Part shown: piece after piece, positions 1-6,481 of the stretch
How the letters are laid out: every line of letters begins with the position of its first letter
Position numbering within the stretch: the first letter of the stretch is position 1
Assembly (NCBI GenBank): GCA_011522905.1
Contig: WTIB01000020.1
Location: forward strand, 9,198 to 16,702
DNA length: 7,505 nt
Source of the DNA: Crocinitomicaceae bacterium
Lineage (GTDB): Bacteria > Bacteroidota > Bacteroidia > Flavobacteriales_D > Crocinitomicaceae
Reading direction: 5' to 3'
Program-made: the position numbers and the translations under genes
Notes under the pieces: model-generated
Told to the model about the DNA's origin: nothing
Database searches by the model: none
What the model saw: only the letters and a program-made list of their open reading frames with translations

Positions 1-581
1 GTTGCGTCCATAAAATGAGTCCTTCCAGTTTTTACAATATTTTTAAAATCTTTTGCTTTTGAATCTAACGTATCTCTCAAGTTTTTAATCGCCGGAATTG
101 TATGTTCCGCCACCTGTTTATATGCAGCAATATGCATAGCCGTGGGAAAGGTGTCATTAGAGGACTGAGATTTATTCACGTCATCGTTAGGGTTAAGTAT
201 TTTTTCCTGATCTGTCAGCGCTCCTCCATTAATTACATGTGCCCTATTCGCGATAACTTCGTTACAATTCATATTTGACTGCGTTCCAGAGCCTGTTTGC
301 CAAACGACTAATGGAAATTGATCATCATGTTTCCCTTCAATAATCTCATCACATGCCTCACTAATCAAATTCTTTTTGTTTACATCCAATACACCGAGCT
401 CACAATTGGCATGAGCAGCAGCCTTTTTTAATTGTGCAAATGCGTGCACTATTTCAATCGGCATTGAAGCTTCAGGACCTATCTTGAAATTATTACGAGA
501 CCTTTCAGTTTGAGCTCCCCAATATTTATCCGAAGGCACCTTCACTTCGCCCATCGTGTCTTTTTCAATTCTATATTCCAT
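1..581 (-). CDS. fumC: Fumarate hydratase class II, N-terminal part (cut by window edge)
   Basis: This gene encodes the cytosolic TCA-cycle enzyme that interconverts fumarate and L-malate; class II enzymes are iron-free homotetramers of the aspartase/fumarase superfamily. The visible 193 residues start at the ATG at 581-579 with MEYRIEKDTMGEVKVP and continue through the family landmarks: WGAQTERS at about 21-28, SGTQSNMN at 98-105, NPNDDVNKSQSSNDTFPTAMH at about 130-150, and GRTHFMDA at 186-193. His189 corresponds to the catalytic-region His188 of E. coli FumC. The family is usually about 460 residues, so roughly 40% is visible; the signature GSSxMPxKxNP loop would lie beyond the left edge. 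No frameshift or stop is seen. It is transcribed away from the small ORF at 648 and the dioxygenase gene, so it probably has its own promoter in 582-647. Argininosuccinate lyase and aspartase are less likely because the fumarase motifs match nearly residue for residue. Confidence 0.96.
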   Translation of the reverse strand, partial: MEYRIEKDTMGEVKVPSDKYWGAQTERSRNNFKIGPEASMPIEIVHAFAQLKKAAAHANCELGVLDVNKKNLISEACDEIIEGKHDDQFPLVVWQTGSGTQSNMNCNEVIANRAHVINGGALTDQEKILNPNDDVNKSQSSNDTFPTAMHIAAYKQVAEHTIPAIKNLRDTLDSKAKDFKNIVKTGRTHFMDA

Positions 582-609
582 TTTATAATGAATTATTGAG
601 TTAATTTTT

Positions 610-617
610 TAATTTTG
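610..617 (+). promoter_or_regulatory. Candidate -7 promoter element for the small ORF at 648
   Basis: The plus strand reads TAATTTTG, a full match to the Bacteroidota TAnnTTTG -7 consensus. A start near position 624 would give a leader of about 24 bases before the ATG at 648. A TTG at 596-598 is too close to serve as the -33 element, so only half of the promoter is supported. Together with the opposing candidate at 633-640 it suggests two nearly coincident divergent start points. Confidence 0.3.
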
Positions 618-632
618 TATTCAATTATAGTT

Positions 633-640
633 CAAAAATA
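633..640 (-). promoter_or_regulatory. Candidate -7 promoter element for fumC
   Basis: Read on the minus strand these bases are TATTTTTG, which fits the Bacteroidota -7 consensus TAnnTTTG. Transcription would begin near position 627, leaving a 5' leader of about 45 bases before the fumC ATG. I do not see a convincing -33 TTTG at the usual spacing upstream (about 655-670), and short matches like this are frequent in AT-rich DNA, so this is a weak call. Confidence 0.3.
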
Positions 641-647
641 ATAGAAC

Positions 648-803
648 ATGAGCACTTTCGGTATAGTTTTATTTCTTTTAATTGGTGGAATGGCCTTTTG
701 GATGTTGTTATTTTTAATGGGTTTTATATTACCATACTGGATTACTCTTGGCCTTTTCGAGCAGCTTCGAGCCAAAAGGGTTTTAGATGATAAGGAAAAA
801 TAA
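648..803 (+). CDS. Small hypothetical membrane protein, 51 residues
   Basis: I do not recognise this protein. It begins MSTFGIVLFLLIGGMAFW, runs as one strongly hydrophobic stretch from about residue 4 to 37 (one long or two short membrane segments broken near Pro29-Tyr30), and ends in a charged, probably cytoplasmic tail (EQLRAKRVLDDKEK). A hydrophobic core followed by a basic/acidic tail is typical of real small inner-membrane proteins and unlike random translation. The ATG is the first possible start because an in-frame TAG lies at 642-644. The A-rich stretch before it (AAAAATAATAGAAC) suits a Bacteroidota ribosome-binding region, and a TAnnTTTG element lies about 30 bases upstream. A terminator-like hairpin follows about 57 bases after the stop. 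It sits alone between divergent fumC and the dioxygenase gene. Function is unknown; lack of homology evidence is the main doubt. Confidence 0.55.
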   Translation: MSTFGIVLFLLIGGMAFWMLLFLMGFILPYWITLGLFEQLRAKRVLDDKEK

Positions 804-860
804 CTTCCTCTCCCTTTACCTTTATTTTTGCTTTTTTTCTTTCCTCTCATTATTAGAGTG

Positions 861-881
861 AGATGATATTTATCATTTTTT
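861..881 (+). terminator. Weak rho-independent terminator-like hairpin
   Basis: AGATGAT, a loop of ATTT, and ATCATTT form a stem of up to seven pairs (one G-T), and its 3' arm runs into six T residues at 876-881. It lies about 57 bases downstream of the small ORF stop and about 70 bases before the dioxygenase start, so it could end the small transcript. The stem is entirely weak pairs apart from one G-C, which keeps confidence low. Confidence 0.3.
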
Positions 882-950
882 ACATTAAAATTCTTTAATT
901 TCTTTGTGGTGAAATAATTAACTTAGGGCAAAGAACTAAATCGGCATTCT

Positions 951-1940
951 ATGGAGATTACACCTGAAATTCAAAAACGCTTAGAATTATTACGTGATAA
1001 ATATGCGGCCATAGGGCAAGATTTAAATTCTTATTTAGATGGATTAATATTTGCTAATCCAATCGTATATTGGGATTATATCGAAGTAGATGCATTACTA
1101 AGTCTTCAAAAGCCAAAAACAGATTTTCCGGATGAAAAAATATTCATTGTATACCACCAAATTACAGAGCTTTATTTTAATCTAATAGAGCACGAGATTG
1201 ATCAAATCTGCCGAAATGGTAAAATTATTTCAGACACGGGGCAAGACCTTGGATGGAATGAAAAGCTTGATGTTGACTTTTTTATTGCACGATTAAAAAG
1301 ATGCAATATGTATTTTGAAACGCTGATTCGCTCTTTTGATGTAATGCGATTTGGCATGGAAAAAGATCAATTCACTAAGTTTAGAATGGCGCTACTTTCA
1401 TCAAGTGGTTTTCAAACTGCCGCCTACAGGAGAATTGAAATTGCCTGCACTGATCTCAAATATTTAGTCCACGAAGAAAAGCGTAGGGAACTACAGGATG
1501 CAGATATTCACGAACAATTGAATAATGTGTACTGGAGAAGAGGTGCAATTGTAGCAGAAACCGGAGAAAAAACTTTAACCCTAAAAGATTTTGAAGATAA
1601 ATATTTACGCACCTTTCACGATTTTGCTGATGAATATCAACCCATGAATATTTGGAAAAAATATTCATCTCTTTCTAATTCAGATCAAAAGAACCCAGAA
1701 GTTCTAAAGCAATTGAAGCTTTTAGATGTGAATGTAAATATCAATTGGCCTTTGGTTCATTATCGCACCGCAGTTCACTACCTATCAAAAGGAACTGGAG
1801 AAGAAAAGGGAACTGGAGGGACAAATTGGCAAAAATATCTGCCACCAAGATTTCAAAAAAGAATCTTTTATCCAGAGTTGTGGTCAAAGAAAGAAATTCA
1901 AGAATGGGGTAAAACTTGGGTGGATAGCGTTTTGAATTAA
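951..1940 (+). CDS. kynA: Tryptophan 2,3-dioxygenase
   Basis: This heme enzyme opens the indole ring of L-tryptophan with O2 to give N-formylkynurenine, the first step of the kynurenine route to tryptophan breakdown or NAD; it is a cytosolic homotetramer. The 329 residues match the family: YWDYIEVDALLSLQ at 40-53, FIVYHQITELYFNL at 65-78 (Phe65 and His69 correspond to the substrate-pocket Phe51 and His55 of the Xanthomonas enzyme), FRMALLSSSGFQ at 144-155 (Arg145 matches the substrate-carboxylate Arg117), WPLVH at 266-270 with His270 as likely heme-proximal ligand, and GTGGTNW at 287-293 followed by a C-terminal FYPELW. Phe141 stands where the Xanthomonas enzyme has Tyr113. Length is normal for bacterial forms. 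The ATG is preceded by in-frame TAG at 924-926 with no other ATG between. No other kynurenine-pathway gene is in view. Its stop is one base from the convergent lipoprotein gene. Residue equivalences are from memory of the family. Confidence 0.95.
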   Translation: MEITPEIQKRLELLRDKYAAIGQDLNSYLDGLIFANPIVYWDYIEVDALLSLQKPKTDFPDEKIFIVYHQITELYFNLIEHEIDQICRNGKIISDTGQDLGWNEKLDVDFFIARLKRCNMYFETLIRSFDVMRFGMEKDQFTKFRMALLSSSGFQTAAYRRIEIACTDLKYLVHEEKRRELQDADIHEQLNNVYWRRGAIVAETGEKTLTLKDFEDKYLRTFHDFADEYQPMNIWKKYSSLSNSDQKNPEVLKQLKLLDVNVNINWPLVHYRTAVHYLSKGTGEEKGTGGTNWQKYLPPRFQKRIFYPELWSKKEIQEWGKTWVDSVLN

Positions 1941-1959
1941 GCTATTTTATTGGCTTAAT
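1936..1959. terminator. Hairpin spanning the two convergent stop codons
   Basis: ATTAAGCTA and TGGCTTAAT pair over nine positions (one G-T) around a six-base TTTTAT loop. The hairpin covers the TAA of the dioxygenase gene and the TAG of the lipoprotein gene, which are separated by one base. Neither strand has a clear T-run directly after the stem, so it is not a canonical rho-independent terminator. It could still act on both converging transcripts as a pause or 3'-end-protecting structure. Confidence 0.4.
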
Positions 1960-3624
1960 ATAAGCCTTGGAAAAATCAATAATTCCAAAACTATTCATGT
2001 TGGCGTCTCTTAGATTTAAATTGTAAACGACTAAAATATTTTCAAAATAAACGGGAACAACCGGGGCCTCCTTGTTCATAATATCTACACATGAATTAAA
2101 GTGCTGATTCCTTACTTTTTCATCTACTTCTATCGTTGATTTTTCATATAATTCGTCAAATTTCGAGTTCTTATACATTCCAAATGCGCGAATCGATTTC
2201 CCTTCACTTAGAGAATAATATGGGTTAAGATAAGATTCTGCGTCTGGATAATCTGGCAAATAAGCTCCCATCCACATTTTTGATTCACCATTTTGAATAG
2301 ACATTAATTTTTCATTATAAGTGCCTAATTTTAATTTGACTTTTAACCCTAAAGATGAATTCAGCTCACTTACCACACTTCTACACCAACCCTCTTCTAA
2401 TGAGCCAGGAAGAACGTTAGCGAAAAAAACAACGCTATCTCCATTGTATCCGCTTTTTCGGAAATAAGATTTTGCCAATCGTATATTATATGTTTTTTTG
2501 GCAGGGTTTATAGGTTGAAAATAAGCTCCTGTAGGTAGAATCCCATTTTCAGCAGGATTGGACTCTCCATAAAGAAACTGACTGCAAATTTGCTCTTTAT
2601 TTATAGCGTGAAAAATGGCCTTGCGCAAATTCAAATTGTTAAACGGAGGTAAGCCACAATTAAACCCGATGTAATTAATTTTTAAGCCATTGCGGTATTG
2701 CAATTTATGTAATATGTTTTTACCGTTTTTAGCTTCATCCAGGGTGCCAAATAGAGAATTAATTTGATTTGCAGGCACAGAAAGTAGAAGGTCTGTTTCT
2801 TGAGTAGTGAAGGAATTAAAGCCTTTATTCTTTATTTCATGTTTGACTATAATTTGGTCTACAAATGGTAACTGGTTGTTATGTTCATCATGTCTCCAAT
2901 ATCTATCATTTCGTTTATAAAGCCTTTTATTTTTATTCGAAGAAACAAGCACAAACGGCCCTGTGCCAACGGGATGGTTTTGAAGGTTGTCCTTATAATA
3001 TTGGTAAGCTTTTTTCGAAAAAATAGAGACACTTTGGTGCGTAAGGATTTTGAGAAAACTTGGACTTGGGTTCACAAGCTCTATCCTGAGCACATATTTC
3101 GATAATACTTTGATGCCTGAAACTCCGTTGGAAAAGTCACCTTTAAAGGAATCATAAAACTCTTTTGCCCCTTTTATTTTTTCTACCAAAAGCTGACTTT
3201 GACGATTTAATTTATGTGGAGAACACAAGAAATCCAATGTAAACTTGACATCTTTAGAGGTTAGCTCCTCGTTTTTAGCCTTAAAACATGGGTCATTATG
3301 AAAATAGACGCCTTTTCTTAATATTAGGTCAATCGTTTTCATGTCTTTTGATATCGTATATGAAGATACTAAGTGACCGGTGAGCTCTTTGCTTTCTTCA
3401 TCATATTTAATGAGTGTTTCGTATATAGGAGATATGGCCCTTTGCTCATACATTGACAGACAAGACAAAGGAAAGTACTGATCAACTATTTCGGGTGATT
3501 CATAAACGACTGTTCCCCCATAGACTTTTCCCCCTTTAGCCACTTTTTTTGTAGAAGTCTCTTCCACTGAACAGGCAAAGAGCAAGACTGGCAATAGAAA
3601 CAAATAATAACAGGCTTTCCGCAT
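1942..3624 (-). CDS. Family 5 extracellular solute-binding lipoprotein (oligo/dipeptide type)
   Basis: This 560-residue protein belongs to the SBP_bac_5 (DppA/OppA-like) family, which captures peptides or similar solutes for an ABC importer. A lipoprotein signal peptide is visible: MRK, a hydrophobic core, then lipobox LFAC with lipidated Cys18 and a following SVEE. Family landmarks run in order: PIYETLI at 66-72, LRKGVYFHND at 102-111, LTSKDVKFTLD at 121-131, HPVGTGPFVL at 217-226, RNDRYW at 238-243, NLRKAIFHAINKEQI at 332-346, LPDYPDAESYL near 456-466 and APVVPVYF at 520-527. Length is normal and the frame is intact. The ATG at 3624-3622 directly follows the TAA of the upstream T9SS-secreted gene, with no Shine-Dalgarno sequence, so translation is probably coupled. 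No permease or ATPase genes are in view, so the importer must be encoded elsewhere if one is used. The exact ligand cannot be read from the sequence. Confidence 0.9.
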   Translation of the reverse strand: MRKACYYLFLLPVLLFACSVEETSTKKVAKGGKVYGGTVVYESPEIVDQYFPLSCLSMYEQRAISPIYETLIKYDEESKELTGHLVSSYTISKDMKTIDLILRKGVYFHNDPCFKAKNEELTSKDVKFTLDFLCSPHKLNRQSQLLVEKIKGAKEFYDSFKGDFSNGVSGIKVLSKYVLRIELVNPSPSFLKILTHQSVSIFSKKAYQYYKDNLQNHPVGTGPFVLVSSNKNKRLYKRNDRYWRHDEHNNQLPFVDQIIVKHEIKNKGFNSFTTQETDLLLSVPANQINSLFGTLDEAKNGKNILHKLQYRNGLKINYIGFNCGLPPFNNLNLRKAIFHAINKEQICSQFLYGESNPAENGILPTGAYFQPINPAKKTYNIRLAKSYFRKSGYNGDSVVFFANVLPGSLEEGWCRSVVSELNSSLGLKVKLKLGTYNEKLMSIQNGESKMWMGAYLPDYPDAESYLNPYYSLSEGKSIRAFGMYKNSKFDELYEKSTIEVDEKVRNQHFNSCVDIMNKEAPVVPVYFENILVVYNLNLRDANMNSFGIIDFSKAYIKPIK

Positions 3625-6465
3625 TTAGTCTGAGGCTCTTATGACAGGAAATACCTCAAGTTTCCCTTCTGTAATTAATCTTATGAAATACATGCCTTCT
3701 TTTAGATGTCTAAGGTCAACAAAGTCACTTCCATTTTGGGTTAAAATGAGCCTTCCATCCCCTGAATAAACTGAAACCCGTTCAGCATATGAATCAAATT
3801 TAACAACATTAGCAAATGGATTAGGATATACCCTGTTCTTTTTAATCTCTTGCTCTTCTAATGATAGGAGGCCAACAAATGCAGAGTCAATCACAGTACA
3901 GCCATTTGAATCAGTAAGCTCAAGCGTATACCATCCACTAGAAAGATATACCACAACTGACTCTGCAGGTAAGCCCCCCCAATCGTATTCATACGGAGGG
4001 AGTCCTCCTGTGGCATTAGATATAATAATACCATCAAGGGTGCCAACTCCTGATGCTGGAATGACCTCAAAGCTTAATTCTAATGGTTCCAACATTTGTA
4101 TCTCAAAATCTACTTCGGAAACACAATTGTTTTGATCTAAAATACTTGATGAATATATCCCTTCGCTCAATCCAAAGATTACAGAATCTTCATATTGCTC
4201 TCCATTTAAAAGATAGATATAAGGTGATGTTCCTCCCTGAACAGAAAATTCAACAAATCCGTTTTGCTCTCCGAAGCATAAATATTCAGAGTAATCAGGT
4301 ACATAAATCAACGAATCTGGCGAATTAACTTCAATGTTTAATGAATCAACACATCCTCTAAGATCAGATGCAATCACACTGTATAATCCTTCACTTAAGC
4401 CTTCAATAATAAGGCTAGTGTCTCCATTAAACCATTCAATACTTTGTGGAAAATAAATTGAATCCATTTGTAGCTGAATCATACCATTAGCGTCTCCATG
4501 ACAAAGCACATCTGTAACTTCAAAGGATTCAATAACGGGAGGCGGTTCAGGAATTAGCACCGAATCCACCACAATACAGCCATCAGGGTGCTCAATCGTA
4601 ACTTGATTCCAGCCAGAATGCAATGAGTCATTGGTCTTATTTATTCCCCCGTTTTCCCAAAGAAAGTTACAAGAATGAAACATACAAGGACAGCCTGTCG
4701 AAGACAAAGTGGCGCTACCATTTATATCACCAATACACGTAGGTAAAGAAATTGCACCAAAGGTAATTTCATATGGGTCCTGTAATACTATTTCTATATC
4801 CTCAAAACACCCCTCACTATCCGTAACCCGAACATAATAGATCCCTTCAGACAAGTTGGTCTCAAATGAGGACATTGAACCTGATGACCATTGATAAGTA
4901 ATAGACCCTGCACCATTAACAGGGGTAACAAACACCTCTCCATCTGATTCATTATTACAGGATGGCTGCACTATATTTACCGCTGAAACAACACTTCCAT
5001 CTCCACAGTTTACAGGAAAATAGGAATAATGGGCGTCAAAACTAGTCCCAAGATAAGAACCCCATGCAATTCCAGAATTTGGTAAAATTGATGATAAATC
5101 AACACGTTTTACATAGACACCATTGTTAGCTCCCGGATTTAAGCTGTCTTTTTTAAAAACATAAATCATTTCAATCATGGCATCATCATCAAGGTCACCA
5201 ATCCAGGGCGTAGAGGCAACATTTACCCCTGCTTCAGTTATCGATAAAGATGAGATGGAGTTATTCACAAAATCAATTTGTTCAATTCTATGCTCAAAAT
5301 ATCCACTTGTATTATAGCTTATTGAGGCTATCGCTTCATCTCGTCCATCATTATTAATATCAACGGCATTTCCAGAGGAATAATTCAATTGCCCCAAGCT
5401 ATCAATGAACTTTAATTCCCCTGTTGCACCATCCAGCATCACTTGATAAAAGTCTGAAAAAGATGGTGCGACTCCTTTAAACAAGGTAAGAAAAACATCC
5501 GGTGTTAAATCTCCCGTAAAATTTCCGAGAACTGGTGCAGCACTCGTCTCTGTTCCGGGGTGCTGAAATGACCAAAGACTTGAAAGATCAGCACCATTTA
5601 CTTTTTCTACTTTTCCATCAAAAGAAATGAAAATAAAATCATTAGCCCCGGTCTGATCATTGTAGTGAACAGAGGCTGGAGCTATATAACCTTTTTCGGT
5701 ATCTGAAGCCAAAACAATAGCTCCATTTGTGGTATTGTTTATAATACTGTCTAAAGGACAGGCATAAAAAGATCCACCTAAATTTTCTCCTCCCGTCCCA
5801 AAAAGGACCCATCCATCCCCATTATTTTGAAGATCTACAACTACAGGAGAACAATATGTTTCTGCGCTATCTGGAACAACAACATTGGATAGAATATTTC
5901 CTGTTTGCGAACTCAGCACCATTATGTGTCCTGGGGGGCGATTGGTTTCCCATTCAGGAGCAGAATGATCACCGCCATTGGTTACCAAGAGATCCATAAA
6001 TGTGTCGCCATCAACATCAGAAATAAATTGAGGTGTGTAAAAATTATACCAACCACTATCTGCAGGATCTGTTCCATAAGGATAAAAATCCCAAAGGACC
6101 GATCCGTCTGATCCGTCTATGGCATAAAACTGGGCTTCTCTTCCGGTAATAAATACATCCTTAATCCCGTCATTGGTAATATCTTGAAATACAGCAGAAC
6201 CAAAAACTTCGTTTCGCGTTGGCACTTTCCATAATAATTGACCATTACTTCCGTTAATAGCCATGATTCCTGAATTACTATCATATCCATCCTTACCCCC
6301 GCCAATAATTATATCCAATACACCATCAGAATTGATATCGTGACTATGTGGAGAGGAATACGTTGAAATAGAATCTGCAAAATAGCTCCAACTAGGGACT
6401 TGCGCCCAAAGCCCACTCTGGCAAAGGAATAAAACAAAATAAATAATTTGTGATATTCTCCTCAC
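3625..6465 (-). CDS. Secreted FG-GAP/SprB-repeat protein with T9SS type A sorting domain
   Basis: This 946-residue protein is probably exported by the type IX system and anchored to or released from the surface. Order: signal peptide (RRISQ, hydrophobic core, cleavage near WAQ at 20-22); a beta-propeller-like region at about 30-480 with calcium-loop motifs DINSDGVLD (43-51), DITNDGIKD (95-103), DVDGDTFMD (150-158), DINNDGRDE (369-377) and DLDDDAMIE (424-432), as in FG-GAP/VCBS or integrin-alpha repeats, mixed with PQQ-like strands such as AIDGSDGSVLWDF; five SprB-like repeats at about 497-866; and a type A sorting domain at about 868-946 with YPNPF (880-884) and LKEGMYFIRL (921-930). The start is GTG at 6465-6463: an in-frame TAA lies five codons upstream, and the next Met (about 69) would lose the signal peptide. 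It is 16 bases after the upstream T9SS gene and abuts the downstream lipoprotein gene. An adhesin or surface-matrix role is inferred; no catalytic domain is recognised. Confidence 0.9.
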   Translation of the reverse strand: MRRISQIIYFVLFLCQSGLWAQVPSWSYFADSISTYSSPHSHDINSDGVLDIIIGGGKDGYDSNSGIMAINGSNGQLLWKVPTRNEVFGSAVFQDITNDGIKDVFITGREAQFYAIDGSDGSVLWDFYPYGTDPADSGWYNFYTPQFISDVDGDTFMDLLVTNGGDHSAPEWETNRPPGHIMVLSSQTGNILSNVVVPDSAETYCSPVVVDLQNNGDGWVLFGTGGENLGGSFYACPLDSIINNTTNGAIVLASDTEKGYIAPASVHYNDQTGANDFIFISFDGKVEKVNGADLSSLWSFQHPGTETSAAPVLGNFTGDLTPDVFLTLFKGVAPSFSDFYQVMLDGATGELKFIDSLGQLNYSSGNAVDINNDGRDEAIASISYNTSGYFEHRIEQIDFVNNSISSLSITEAGVNVASTPWIGDLDDDAMIEMIYVFKKDSLNPGANNGVYVKRVDLSSILPNSGIAWGSYLGTSFDAHYSYFPVNCGDGSVVSAVNIVQPSCNNESDGEVFVTPVNGAGSITYQWSSGSMSSFETNLSEGIYYVRVTDSEGCFEDIEIVLQDPYEITFGAISLPTCIGDINGSATLSSTGCPCMFHSCNFLWENGGINKTNDSLHSGWNQVTIEHPDGCIVVDSVLIPEPPPVIESFEVTDVLCHGDANGMIQLQMDSIYFPQSIEWFNGDTSLIIEGLSEGLYSVIASDLRGCVDSLNIEVNSPDSLIYVPDYSEYLCFGEQNGFVEFSVQGGTSPYIYLLNGEQYEDSVIFGLSEGIYSSSILDQNNCVSEVDFEIQMLEPLELSFEVIPASGVGTLDGIIISNATGGLPPYEYDWGGLPAESVVVYLSSGWYTLELTDSNGCTVIDSAFVGLLSLEEQEIKKNRVYPNPFANVVKFDSYAERVSVYSGDGRLILTQNGSDFVDLRHLKEGMYFIRLITEGKLEVFPVIRASD
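3868..4977 (-). repeat. Five degenerate SprB-like protein repeats
   Basis: About 70-78 residues each, covering roughly 4762-4977, 4528-4755, 4306-4524, 4075-4305 and 3868-4074. The shared plan is a Cys followed by xGDxNG-type residues (PSCNNESDG, PTCIGDING, VLCHGDANG, YLCFGEQNG), a middle Trp or Tyr strand, then LSEGIYYVRVTDSEGC and equivalents (LSEGLYSVIASDLRGC, LSEGIYSSSILDQNNC, LSSGWYTLELTDSNGC). The fifth copy lacks the first Cys (PASGVGTLDG). SprB repeats are known from Flavobacterium johnsoniae gliding adhesins. At DNA level the copies are diverged, so recent amplification is not indicated. Confidence 0.85.
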
Positions 6466-6481
6466 TTTTATAACTGTTTAT

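Noticed and set aside
632..850. 72-codon minus-strand open frame over the small membrane ORF
   Set aside because: Very basic, low-complexity translation antisense to a better-supported hydrophobic ORF; no sign of a real fold.
804..950. Promoter for the dioxygenase gene
   Set aside because: TATTTTTG at 823-830 and TTTG at 903-906 are present, but neither pairs with a partner element at proper spacing, so no call is made. Apart from the hairpin at 861-881 nothing else is seen here.
1784..1820. Direct repeat GGAACTGGA in the dioxygenase gene
   Set aside because: It encodes GTG twice within the normal C-terminal loop, and protein length around it fits flavobacterial enzymes, so a recent duplication is not needed.
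3996..4009. GGAGG/CCTCC inverted repeat
   Set aside because: Short, inside coding sequence for a Pro-Pro turn of an SprB repeat, and without a T-run.
5905..6111. Plus-strand open frames antisense to the large secreted genes (also at 4083-4328 and 6958-7149)
   Set aside because: Translations have no recognisable features and lie opposite strong minus-strand coding sequence.
6100..6120. Tandem GATCCGTCT repeat
   Set aside because: Encodes the ordinary DGSDGS turn of a propeller blade; only two copies.
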